A DNA stretch of 20,967 nt from a virus. Below are positions 8,714 through 14,277 of the stretch, piece by piece. Location of the stretch: the IMG/VR virus record IMGVR_UViG_3300025767_000160, positions 1 through 20,967 of that record; one strand, given 5' to 3'. Position numbers and translations under genes: made by a program. The notes below the pieces were generated by a model. The model saw only the letters and a program-made list of their open reading frames with translations, searched no databases and was not told the DNA's origin. The first letter of the stretch is position 1. Each line of letters opens with the position of its first letter.

Positions 8714-9960
8714 AAGAACATTGTTACACCACCATCTTGCTCCTCTTTTGCGCAGTAAGCGCAAATGGCTAAACTCATAACCATATCATCGTGTTTACCA
8801 TCCGTGTTGCTGAATTGCAAGTTTCCGGTAATAGGATTCCGTTTAGATTTGAAGTCATACAATTCCTTGACTAACTCATTGTAGTCTGGAATCTTGATGA
8901 CCTTATCCTCAAACAACTTTATTAGGTTCCTTACAATCTCGGGCTTTGACTTGCTTGTTGTTTGGAATGGAATCATCTTATACATTTTATCGTCATCGGT
9001 AATCTCGTCAAATAATAAGTCGTTGTTATTGACCTCAAAATAACACGCTGCTAATTTCTCATCGTGCCTCAGGTAAAAGTCCTTTATACGCTGCTTAAAT
9101 GAGTCGGTATCTAATCTGTCTTCCTTGTAGTGGAACCTGTCAATGTCTACTACCTCATAACGCTCGTTCATAGCAGTGAGTACACTATAGTCTTGCGCAA
9201 CACCGATATCCATACCGATATATATTCTTTCGTAATCCAATGGCGGTTGTTTGGAGATGGACTCTTCTATGTTTGAGAAAAGCGCATCGGCACTAACTGG
9301 CTTGCAAAGGAACTCCTGGTCAAACTGCGCCTTGGTCATATTCTTCTTAATACCAAGGACCGTCTTCTCAACATCCGGGTCATTTAGGTCTAGGTACGTT
9401 TTCCTTATGGAGATTATGTCGTCAACGTTATCCTTGTCTAATCCACGCTGATACCATTCCCAATACCAGTTCTTACCATTGAACGTACTAGACATCACCA
9501 CCCGCCCACTAGTGCGAGTCACCATAGGTAACAATACCTCGTTAATAAAGTCAATACGCATAAATGCAGCCTCGTCAATGTAAATGAAGTCCAATGTCGC
9601 ACCACGAAGGTTATCGCCAGAGTCCGCAGAGCGGAACTTTACAAAGCTCCCGTTGTGGAAGTACATCTCATTGTTCTTCCTGTCAAAGCGTTTGACAAGT
9701 TGCTGGAATACGTCTTGGTGATTGATAAAGGCAGCTTCTATGTCCTTCATAACCTTATTGGCTTGGTCCTGAATAGGACTTACCCAGAACATCCTAGTGC
9801 GGGGTTTATTGAGGCCACGCATCACCGCGTCGTTCATCATCATAAACGTCTTGCCCGTCTGTCGCCCAGCGACGATTAAAGTGATAAACGGCTTGTCGTT
9901 ATGTATGACCTTTAGGAAATCCTTCTGTGGCTGGCTTGGGTTGTAGAGATTAATCTTCAT
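8710..9960 (-). CDS. terL: Terminase large subunit (packaging ATPase/nuclease)
   Basis: A 416-aa DNA packaging motor that translocates phage DNA into proheads and cuts it. ATPase domain: Walker A GRQTGKT at residues 32-38, adenine-contact region RMFWVSPIQDQANKV near 56-70, Walker B LDFIYIDEAAF at about 123-133, coupling motif SSTFNG at 157-162. RNase H-like nuclease domain: GMDIGVAQDYSV with Asp251 and Asp257, YFEVNNND with Glu309, and the third acidic site in GKHDDMVMSLAICAY at 391-392. Length is normal for this family. The first 11 nt overlap the end of the small terminase gene, and its TGA overlaps the next ATG. All key residues are present, so it should be active. Confidence 0.97.
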   Translation of the reverse strand: MKINLYNPSQPQKDFLKVIHNDKPFITLIVAGRQTGKTFMMMNDAVMRGLNKPRTRMFWVSPIQDQANKVMKDIEAAFINHQDVFQQLVKRFDRKNNEMYFHNGSFVKFRSADSGDNLRGATLDFIYIDEAAFMRIDFINEVLLPMVTRTSGRVVMSSTFNGKNWYWEWYQRGLDKDNVDDIISIRKTYLDLNDPDVEKTVLGIKKNMTKAQFDQEFLCKPVSADALFSNIEESISKQPPLDYERIYIGMDIGVAQDYSVLTAMNERYEVVDIDRFHYKEDRLDTDSFKQRIKDFYLRHDEKLAACYFEVNNNDLLFDEITDDDKMYKMIPFQTTSKSKPEIVRNLIKLFEDKVIKIPDYNELVKELYDFKSKRNPITGNLQFSNTDGKHDDMVMSLAICAYCAKEEQDGGVTMFL

Positions 9961-10432
9961 AGTCTACGTCAAGATACATCTCGTCATCGTTTACTTGCTT
10001 GGTAAGGTCAATCGTGGCCTTCACATCAATCTTCGTTTGCTGGACCTTTACAGGCGCTTTGTAGCCCTGCATATCATTTATAATCTTGATGGTCTCAAGG
10101 GCCGTCTTAGTGTCGCCATTAGAAAACGCCTCGTCACGCATCTTTACGAGTAAGTCTAGGTTACTCCCCTTCGCCACCTCTATTCGTTCCTCAGAGAGCT
10201 TTACAACGTCCCTCAGGGCTAAGTGGAAGGCCGTACCCTGTGTGTTCTTGTCTCTGTAGTAACTAGTGTAGTTTAATTCCTTGGCAATCTTGCCTTGGTT
10301 GGTTATACCCTCCTCTTGAATCCTCTGGAGGAACTGCTCTTGAAGGGTGGTTAACTCAGCACCACGTCCAGCAACCACCTGACCGTTATCGTTTCTTATT
10401 GATGCCATATACGGGTCGCTTATCCAATACAT
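9950..10432 (-). CDS. terS: Terminase small subunit
   Basis: A 160-aa protein directly upstream of, and overlapping, terL, the standard position for the DNA-recognition subunit. About residues 26-60 (ELTTLQEQFLQRIQEEGITN, then KIAKELNYTSYY) form a helix-turn-helix, as in small terminases. The middle LALRDVVKLSEERIEVAKGS and DTKTALETIKIINDMQGYKA fit the oligomerisation helices, and the acidic end (DDEMYLDVDYED) could contact TerL. Two starts are possible: ATG at 10432 (used here) and ATG at 10408 (MASIRNDNGQVVAGRG), which would shorten it by 8 residues. Either start overlaps the end of the upstream small gene. No clear ribosome site distinguishes them. Confidence 0.88.
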   Translation of the reverse strand: MYWISDPYMASIRNDNGQVVAGRGAELTTLQEQFLQRIQEEGITNQGKIAKELNYTSYYRDKNTQGTAFHLALRDVVKLSEERIEVAKGSNLDLLVKMRDEAFSNGDTKTALETIKIINDMQGYKAPVKVQQTKIDVKATIDLTKQVNDDEMYLDVDYED

Positions 10433-10670
10433 ACTTATCTAGGAAAACCAAAGAATCAAACTTTGGCTCGTGTTCGTTATGGTAGTATTTGAAGAGGTTA
10501 CTCTTCACACGCATAATGCAACTACCACACATCGTGTACTCGTTCTCAGCCTTCTTAATGTAGGCACTCTTGCCGACAAGAGAGTTGTGCATCTTAAACA
10601 TATCGGACTTCAATGGCCCCTTGGGAAAGGAAGTCTTCAGTAACTCAAGCAATAGGTTTTCTAAATCCAT
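10386..10670 (-). CDS. First gene of late operon, CxxC protein of unknown function, 94 aa
   Basis: The start is set at ATG 10670 (MDLENLLLELLKTSFPKG). An upstream ATG at 10700 lies inside the promoter and inverted repeat and is unlikely. The protein is basic at its end (KYVLDKRPVYGINKKR) and has a single CGSC motif near residue 48 with ITMRV-like hydrophobic flanks (actual MCGSCIMRVKSN). Similar small proteins with one CxxC pair sit just ahead of terminase genes in other Bacteroidetes phages, in my recollection. It overlaps the terS start and heads the minus-strand operon immediately beyond a -7 box, so its message would be nearly leaderless. Function unknown; DNA or terminase interaction is a guess. 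Confidence 0.75.
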   Translation of the reverse strand: MDLENLLLELLKTSFPKGPLKSDMFKMHNSLVGKSAYIKKAENEYTMCGSCIMRVKSNLFKYYHNEHEPKFDSLVFLDKYVLDKRPVYGINKKR

Positions 10671-10673
10671 ACC

Positions 10674-10704
10674 CAAATATACAAATGAATGTTCATTCAT
10701 TAAA
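10674..10704 (-). promoter_or_regulatory. Predicted Bacteroidetes-type promoter of the late operon
   Basis: Read on the minus strand: TTTA (10704-10701), 19-nt spacer, TATATTTG (10681-10674). The second element matches the Bacteroidetes -7 consensus TAnnTTTG exactly; the first matches TTTG in three of four positions. Only GGT separates the -7 box from the ATG at 10670, so transcription would begin at or inside the start codon. Confidence 0.55.
10684..10701. promoter_or_regulatory. Inverted repeat inside the late promoter spacer (candidate operator)
   Basis: AATGAATG, TT, CATTCATT: a perfect 8-bp inverted repeat filling the spacer between the -33 and -7 boxes. This is where a repressor or activator dimer would control the late operon. 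The operator role is inferred. Confidence 0.45.
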
Positions 10705-10727
10705 ATAATGCATTACGATATATAGTC

Positions 10728-10755
10728 ACTATAATAGTTACACTATAATAGTAAC
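10728..10755. repeat. Tandem pair of 14-bp dyad elements
   Basis: ACTATAATAGTTAC (10728-10741) is followed directly by ACTATAATAGTAAC (10742-10755). The first 11 bases form an odd palindrome, ACTATAATAGT. The same element recurs at 16484-16548. It is a likely binding site for a phage-encoded DNA-binding protein. Confidence 0.7.
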
Positions 10756-10760
10756 CATAC

Positions 10761-10789
10761 CTATAGATACCCGTATAGGGTATCTATAG
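10761..10789. repeat. Perfect hairpin, 12-bp stem
   Basis: Arms CTATAGATACCC (10761-10772) and GGGTATCTATAG (10778-10789) are separated by GTATA. The stem is perfect and is not followed by a T-run on either strand, so it is not a terminator. An operator or origin hairpin is more likely. Confidence 0.75.
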
Positions 10790-10814
10790 TTACTATTATA
10801 TAATAGTAACTATA
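10785..10814. repeat. 30-bp perfect palindrome
   Basis: The left half is TATAGTTACTATTAT and the right half its exact reverse complement, with no central spacer. It consists of two oppositely oriented copies of TATAATAGTAAC, the element found at 10728-10755 and 16484-16548, and it shares its first 5 bases with the hairpin to the left. Confidence 0.8.
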
Positions 10815-11104
10815 TCTATAGTATCTACTATATACAAATAAGTTCGGCATACTAATGATAATTGTTAATAAATAATTCATTTGCAACCCCAATTCCATCA
10901 ACTCCCCCCGGTCAGAGTAGCTACCCCAACCCAGGAGGTTCTTTTTTTCCGGTCATCATTGCACCCGCACGCGTATACAACAAAAAAAGTTCCTATGCAA
11001 TAGAAAAAAAATTTTTTTACTCAATACTTCGCCCCACATTTGTAGTGTCCAAAGGGGACAAGTACAAAAATCAAATGCCGGGGGGCGTGGTACCCAAAAC
11101 GAAA

Positions 11105-11419
11105 ATGGAAGCAAATACAAAAGTAAGTCAAAAGTTGGTAAGAATTTACCAAATCACAACCAAAGGCGAAATGCGCTTAATTGCGTTAGGTTATGACTTT
11201 AAAGATGCGTGTGAACTATTGTGGAACGGACTGCGTATACAATTAAAGTTTGGGCGCAAAATTTACAAGATTAGCAAGGGCCTACCCATCTACATTGAAG
11301 GAATGGAGGCGAAAGGTGCGAAGGGCCTTCGAGGCCACGCCCATCACATCGCAATCGTTCCCGCCAAATGGGAATTGGCCGAGGCCATTGAAATGGTAGG
11401 AACCTACATCGGTAAATAA
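11105..11419 (+). CDS. Hypothetical early protein, 104 aa
   Basis: The start is placed at ATG 11105 after the A-rich run aaaacgaaa, typical of Bacteroidetes starts. The open frame extends upstream to a TTG at 10862, but that extension is Pro/Gly-rich, crosses the bent AT region and looks non-coding. The product begins MEANTKVSQKLVRIYQITTK and is basic, with the helix YDFKDACELLWNGLRIQLKF and a turn-rich stretch GMEAKGAKGLRGHAHHIAIV before a final helix. It looks like a small alpha/beta protein without membrane segments or catalytic motifs. I do not recognise the family. It is first in the plus-strand block, the usual place for host-takeover proteins. The 3' half lies within the CGAGGC repeat cluster. 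Confidence 0.65.
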   Translation: MEANTKVSQKLVRIYQITTKGEMRLIALGYDFKDACELLWNGLRIQLKFGRKIYKISKGLPIYIEGMEAKGAKGLRGHAHHIAIVPAKWELAEAIEMVGTYIGK

Positions 11420-11690
11420 TATGTTAACCGCCCCAAGTAACACGAGGCCCCGAATGGGGCGGGGAATGGTTCCCCAAGATATACGCAAAGGTGAGGCCAC
11501 AAGGGAAGCCAACAAAGGTGCCCGAGGCAAGGCCAAAGGCGCGAAGGTATCACGCATTCAATCGGTATGCGAGGCGCAAATCTCGGCTATCTCAATGAGG
11601 ATTGAACGAGGCAACGCACAAAGGGCCACGCGAAGGGCCAAGAGATAAGAGGCCCTAAATAATTCCGCGAGGCGGGGAACTACGGCGAGG
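11306..11690 (+). repeat. Cluster of strand-biased GAGGC/CGAGGC motifs
   Basis: GAGGC occurs at 11306, 11331, 11381, 11444, 11493, 11524, 11571, 11608, 11649, 11669 and 11686. Eight of the eleven copies are preceded by C (CGAGGC), and I saw no reverse-strand copy in the interval. Copies fall in different codon phases and continue past the last stop codon, so protein composition alone does not explain them. GGCC is also frequent in the same stretch, as are gcgaagg and aagggcc. Confidence 0.55.
11421..11648 (+). CDS. Very basic small protein, 75 aa, uncertain
   Basis: ATG at 11421 follows the preceding stop by one base. The product is unusually rich in Arg, Lys, Ala and Gly (for example EATREANKGARGKAKGAK, and the end RATRRAKR) with almost no hydrophobic core. 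It could be a disordered nucleic-acid-binding protein. Alternatively the frame may be open only because the region is GC-rich and repeat-laden. It shares a KGAKG stretch with the preceding protein, reflecting the same short DNA repeats. Tight spacing favours a gene; odd composition argues against it. Function unknown. Confidence 0.4.
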   Translation: MLTAPSNTRPRMGRGMVPQDIRKGEATREANKGARGKAKGAKVSRIQSVCEAQISAISMRIERGNAQRATRRAKR

Positions 11691-11767
11691 CCGTAGATGG
11701 TGGTGACCACACCTTACAACGGACTAAAGCACCCAAGGGCGCATACTATGTGCGCTAATTCAATGGG

Positions 11768-11788
11768 AAGGAAGCGAAAGCTTTTTTT
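11768..11788 (+). terminator. Possible intrinsic terminator, short stem with T7
   Basis: AAGC, GAAA tetraloop, GCTT (11772-11783), extended by G-T pairs, then T-run 11782-11788. A second hairpin without a T-run lies just upstream (GCGCATA, CTA, TGTGCGC, 11739-11755). The stem is only 4 Watson-Crick pairs, so this is tentative. It would separate the first two early genes from the rest. The 11649-11845 stretch around it holds no gene that I can see. Confidence 0.35.
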
Positions 11789-11845
11789 CTATTGTCTAAA
11801 ATTGGGTGGCTTTAGGCGTTTATACTAACCAATCTTTTCACTAAA

Positions 11846-11986
11846 ATGAAAAAAGTACAAACATTCGAGGACATCGCGGTCCTCGCGTTCGGCGCATTCG
11901 TAATATGTTTGGGCCTTGTGTTGTTCGTGTCCATAGCCTCTGTAATCGTGAGAACGGCAGAACACTTGGACACATTGTTATTCTAA
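11846..11986 (+). CDS. Single-pass membrane microprotein, 46 aa
   Basis: The ATG at 11846 follows cactaaa. The product starts MKKVQTFEDIAVLAFGAFVI and continues through a hydrophobic stretch (about residues 11-35: Val, Leu, Ala, Phe, Ile, Gly) to a short polar end, AEHLDTLLF. The composition predicts one transmembrane helix with no signal-peptidase site. It sits among early genes 35 nt before the next start. Small early membrane proteins of phages often act on the host envelope or in superinfection exclusion, but nothing here shows which. Codon use looks normal and the start context is good, so I think it is a real gene that length cut-offs miss. Confidence 0.55.
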   Translation: MKKVQTFEDIAVLAFGAFVICLGLVLFVSIASVIVRTAEHLDTLLF

Positions 11987-12021
11987 AATTTTCCAGAGTA
12001 AAACGATTAAATACAAAAATT

Positions 12022-12291
12022 ATGGAAATTGATATCCTCCCTGAAACGCATAAAAGCGTTCGTTATTGGCGTTGTTCCAACAATACATACGGAAACGCCC
12101 GGTGGCTAATCTATGGGCTTGACTTCTACGGAGTATGGCCGGGTCTTGAGCATATGACCAAGGAGATGAAAAGCTTTGGTCTTAAAGAAAAGCGCAACAA
12201 GTCCATTTGGACTCAATGCGTTTATGTCTATGAGGGACAATTCCCAAAGGACAAGATTGAACAAATACTAAACGCACTGTCTAACCTCTAA
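12022..12291 (+). CDS. Hypothetical protein, 89 aa
   Basis: The start is at ATG 12022 (MEIDILPETHKSVRYWRCSN) after tacaaaaatt; a longer frame beginning with TTG at 11905 overlaps the membrane microprotein and is unlikely. The small alpha/beta protein is rich in aromatic residues (RWLIYGLDFYGVWPGLE) and has a basic middle and a helical end (KDKIEQILNALSNL). It has no Cys pairs or membrane segment. I do not recognise it. It is followed 10 nt later by the next small gene in a collinear array, so it is probably cotranscribed with it. Confidence 0.7.
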   Translation: MEIDILPETHKSVRYWRCSNNTYGNARWLIYGLDFYGVWPGLEHMTKEMKSFGLKEKRNKSIWTQCVYVYEGQFPKDKIEQILNALSNL

Positions 12292-12301
12292 TTATAAAAC
12301 G

Positions 12302-12520
12302 ATGACCACTGAAGAATTGAGAAACTTGTTGCACAAAGCGACTGCCCCAGCCCCAAATGATTTTTTACAAACGGCGGACACTATGAGTTCTTGCTGTTAC
12401 AAACCTATGGTTGACCTGAAGGGAAGCCGTGGTATATGTACGAAATGCGGGGAACACTCGCTAACGGAGTCCGCCTATGAAGATTTGGCGCATCGTTCTT
12501 GGTTTAATTCCGAATATTAG
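12302..12520 (+). CDS. Small zinc-ribbon-like protein, 72 aa
   Basis: The product starts MTTEELRNLLHKATAPAPND. It contains a Cys pair in SSCCYKPMVDL (Cys31, Cys32) and a CTKCGEH motif (Cys46, Cys49). These could form one zinc site of the CC-x13-CxxC kind, although the first pair is adjacent rather than CxxC. Small phage proteins with a 'CCxxP.......CxxC' layout are frequent in Bacteroidetes phages and their role is unknown. The N-terminal helix and a polar C-terminus frame the zinc site. The next gene starts 5 nt after the stop. Confidence 0.7.
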   Translation: MTTEELRNLLHKATAPAPNDFLQTADTMSSCCYKPMVDLKGSRGICTKCGEHSLTESAYEDLAHRSWFNSEY

Positions 12521-12524
12521 AGGT

Positions 12525-12686
12525 ATGAGCATATACAAGACAGTCCACCTAAACGAAGAAGATTCGAGGGTGATTAACGACACGCTAAATGATGCTATGG
12601 AGTATTTAGCCAACAGACCTGAACAAACCTACAATCATTGGCTATTCCATAGAATTGCCGATGTATTTGAATTACTAAATAAATAA
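12525..12686 (+). CDS. Hypothetical small helical protein, 53 aa
   Basis: The start is placed at ATG 12525 (MSIYKTVHLNEEDSRVINDT), 5 nt after the previous stop and preceded by tagaggt, a weak ribosome site. An earlier ATG in the same frame at 12477 lies inside the previous gene. The protein is acidic and helical, with a Trp-containing middle (QTYNHWLFHRIADVFELLNK). There is no recognised motif. The spacing to both neighbours (5 and 3 nt) supports it as a coupled gene. Function unknown. Confidence 0.6.
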   Translation: MSIYKTVHLNEEDSRVINDTLNDAMEYLANRPEQTYNHWLFHRIADVFELLNK

Positions 12687-12689
12687 ACT

Positions 12690-13034
12690 ATGGGATTTTT
12701 CTCTTGGCACACAAGCAATACAAACAAGAGTATTGCAAATGTTCACTCAAGTAAAGACACGATAACTGTGGCTATGGTGGACGATAAGAACAATGTTTGG
12801 ATTGAACGAGCATACGATGGGTATGGTGAGTTCGGTGGAAAGGACTTCTACGAGCTACTTGCCCAAATGAACGGAGGCAAGACCCGGGAAGATGGTATTG
12901 CAATGGCTTTCTCTGACGAGGCGAAGCATTACATCTACCCTTGTCTTTATGAGATGAAAAACGGGAAGGTACCCCGTTGGAAACACTTTCACGGTGGCCC
13001 GGTGGATTGCGAACACCAAGGTTACTTCTATTAA
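12690..13034 (+). CDS. Conserved phage protein of the 'MGFFSW' type, 114 aa
   Basis: Begins MGFFSWHTSNTNKSIANVHS and contains VAMVDDKNNVWIERAYDGYG, FGGKDFYELLAQMNG and the ending CEHQGYFY. I recognise this layout ('MGFFSWxTxDTxxSI', 'YxGYGxFGGxDxYxLLAxMN', 'CxxQGYFY') from hypothetical proteins that recur across phages of very different hosts. Function is unknown in all cases I know. It is cytosolic by composition, with no membrane segment. It follows the preceding gene by 3 nt and belongs to the same cluster. The sequence is complete and typical in length, so family membership is fairly secure even without a role. Confidence 0.85.
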   Translation: MGFFSWHTSNTNKSIANVHSSKDTITVAMVDDKNNVWIERAYDGYGEFGGKDFYELLAQMNGGKTREDGIAMAFSDEAKHYIYPCLYEMKNGKVPRWKHFHGGPVDCEHQGYFY

Positions 13035-13061
13035 TACTAACTCGCAATAAATACAAAAAAA

Positions 13062-13319
13062 ATGGAAGATTCAAAAACAGAGAAAGCGATTCCGAAAGAT
13101 GTTCGGAACGCTATAATTGGTCGCACGATTGTCAATATGCGATGGATGAGAGATAGCGAAATGGACTTATTCGGCTGGTATAAACGGCCTATGGTTCTTG
13201 TTTGCCAAGATGGTACACTAATCGTCTTCCAATCTGACGATGAAGGAAACGATGGAGGTGCTGCCCTCATCTACAACGCACACAAGGATACCGAACTAAT
13301 TTGCTACACTTCCAGATAA
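13062..13319 (+). CDS. Conserved phage protein with 'DDEGNDGG' motif, 85 aa
   Basis: Starts MEDSKTEKAIPKDVRNAIIG and carries IVNMRWMRDSEMDLFGWYKR, a VCQDGTLIVFQSDDEGNDGG stretch and a hydrophobic end. The 'W..RP.vl...DG..i..S.DDEGN.GGA' pattern is one I know from small phage and plasmid proteins of unknown function, probably a compact beta-rich fold. The start follows a run of eight A's. Two bases separate it from the next gene. No catalytic role can be assigned. Confidence 0.8.
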   Translation: MEDSKTEKAIPKDVRNAIIGRTIVNMRWMRDSEMDLFGWYKRPMVLVCQDGTLIVFQSDDEGNDGGAALIYNAHKDTELICYTSR

Positions 13320-13321
13320 AA

Positions 13322-13906
13322 ATGACACTACAAGCATTAACCCCGAGTATAGAGAGGTCAGTACGCAAGAGATTGCGTACCCTCTTTAACGAAGCCACTA
13401 CCGAGCAACTCAAGTCCGGTAGTGCGTGGTATAAGAAGGCACACGACATTTGCCTTGATTATGCAAAAGAGTTTGGGACAACCACAGAAGTTGTTGCCAA
13501 TGTAATCAGTGCGCTGTCCCCCAGAAACAAGTGGGAGCGGAATATTGAGGATTGTTACGCAGTAATGAAGGCCGTTAAGTTGGGATATAAACCCGAAGAC
13601 ATCAAGGTATGTACCTTTAACGCCAACAAGTACAAAGCGTTTGACATTGCCCGTAATGGCGCAAGAATTAGTAAATCAGCACCAAAGACCTACTCGTTCG
13701 TCCGCAACATATCCGCATTAGATGTGCATCGTGTTACGATTGATGTATGGCATCTTCGTGCTTGTTTCGGCAAGACAGTCGAGGGTGGTCTAACCCCAAA
13801 GCGTTACAAACGATTGGAGGATATAACCATTCAAGAGGCGAAGAAGTTTGGACTTCGCGGCTATGAGTTCCAAGCAATCATATGGGAAGTAATCCGTTGT
13901 AAATGA
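13322..13906 (+). CDS. Helix-hairpin-helix-like phage protein, 194 aa, function unknown
   Basis: The start is at ATG 13322 (MTLQALTPSIERSVRKRLRT), 2 nt after the previous stop. It is a helical, basic protein. Motifs include SAWYKKAHDICLDYAKEFG, VVANVISALSPRNKWERNIE, KYKAFDIARNG, APKTYSFVRNISALDVHRVT and IDVWHLRACFG. The combination of an 'A.SP...W..N' turn, a glycosylase-like 'G.K..sF..NI' loop and a 'VTIDVWHLRA' segment resembles the architecture of HhH-GPD DNA glycosylases and of a phage DUF family with the same motifs. I cannot show catalysis: the candidate catalytic Asp would be in the IDVWHLRA segment. It could be a DNA repair or modification protein, consistent with the methyltransferase further on. 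Confidence 0.8.
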   Translation: MTLQALTPSIERSVRKRLRTLFNEATTEQLKSGSAWYKKAHDICLDYAKEFGTTTEVVANVISALSPRNKWERNIEDCYAVMKAVKLGYKPEDIKVCTFNANKYKAFDIARNGARISKSAPKTYSFVRNISALDVHRVTIDVWHLRACFGKTVEGGLTPKRYKRLEDITIQEAKKFGLRGYEFQAIIWEVIRCK

Positions 13907-14046
13907 TGACTACTAATTATTCACAAGAGTCAGCAAATCAGTTGGTCAAATTCCAGGCCGAGATGATTAAAAAGCTTCAAGGTGAGATTGACTCACTCAA
14001 GCAAGAACTGAATGCGTGCTACGCACAAATACCACAGCAAAAATGA
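13903..14046 (+). CDS. Short coiled-coil protein, 47 aa
   Basis: ATGATG at 13903 overlaps the previous stop as ATGA, and its own TGA overlaps the next ATG in the same way, so it is locked between two coupled genes. The product, starting MMTTNYSQESANQLVKFQAE, has a heptad-like middle (MIKKLQGEIDSLKQELNACY) that predicts a short parallel coiled coil. No other motif is present. It may be an oligomerising or anti-host microprotein. The double overlap is the main support for it being a true gene. Confidence 0.7.
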   Translation: MMTTNYSQESANQLVKFQAEMIKKLQGEIDSLKQELNACYAQIPQQK

Positions 14047-14276
14047 ATTACATTGACCTTGAGGGTGAAGACCCTATGCGCTACGGCATTGAAATTTCCA
14101 TAGAGGGAATTTTCCAGATACAAACAGGCATTGAAGGAGCCGAGCATATGACTAACGAATACTCCTATGTTGAGGAGGTGGAGCCGTTTTCATTGTCTGT
14201 TAATGGGCACAAAGTGCAACTACCCGAAGAGTTGCGTAAGCGAATTGAAGAATCTATAATTTCTTATCTTGATTAA
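14043..14276 (+). CDS. Hypothetical acidic protein, 77 aa
   Basis: The start is taken at ATG 14043, which overlaps the TGA of the coiled-coil gene; the same frame is open a little further upstream (14016) but without coupling. The acidic product (MNYIDLEGEDPMRYGIEISI) has alternating hydrophobic strands, a VEEVEPFSLSVNGHKVQLPE stretch and a C-terminal helix (ELRKRIEESIISYLD). It looks like a small beta-sheet protein closed by a helix. No family recognised. The next gene begins 1 nt after its stop. Confidence 0.7.
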   Translation: MNYIDLEGEDPMRYGIEISIEGIFQIQTGIEGAEHMTNEYSYVEEVEPFSLSVNGHKVQLPEELRKRIEESIISYLD

Positions 14277-14277
14277 A

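Larger units (their letters stand above)
10671..11104. other. Divergent intergenic regulatory hub between late and early operons
   Basis: About 430 bases with no convincing gene lie between the divergent operons. From left to right the region holds the late promoter and its inverted repeat, tandem dyads, a hairpin and a 30-bp palindrome. It then has a C-rich stretch (10885-10935), T7 at 10942-10948, A7 at 10982-10988 and A8T7 at 11004-11018. A small hairpin follows (TGTCC, AAAGG, GGACA at 11046-11060). The A/T-tracts lie about 40 and 22 bp apart, close to whole helical turns, so the DNA may be bent. An AACC/GGTT stem before the T7 run (10928-10948) is too weak to call a terminator. I see no clear TAnnTTTG box facing right. 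The region could be an origin, a regulatory switch, or both. Confidence 0.6.

Noticed and set aside
8714-8764. Longer start for the 234-aa protein inside terL
   Set aside because: The ATG at 8713 overlaps the terL stop as ATGA, as at other junctions in this operon.
10728-10814. CRISPR array
   Set aside because: The repeats are short, overlapping and of mixed orientation with no regular spacers and no cas genes.
10921-10948. Terminator at AACC/GGTT before T7
   Set aside because: The stem is only 4 bp with a 5-nt loop; too weak to call.
10862-11104. TTG-started extension of the 104-aa early protein
   Set aside because: It crosses A/T-tracts and hairpins, is Pro/Gly-rich and lacks a start context. 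The ATG at 11105 is better.
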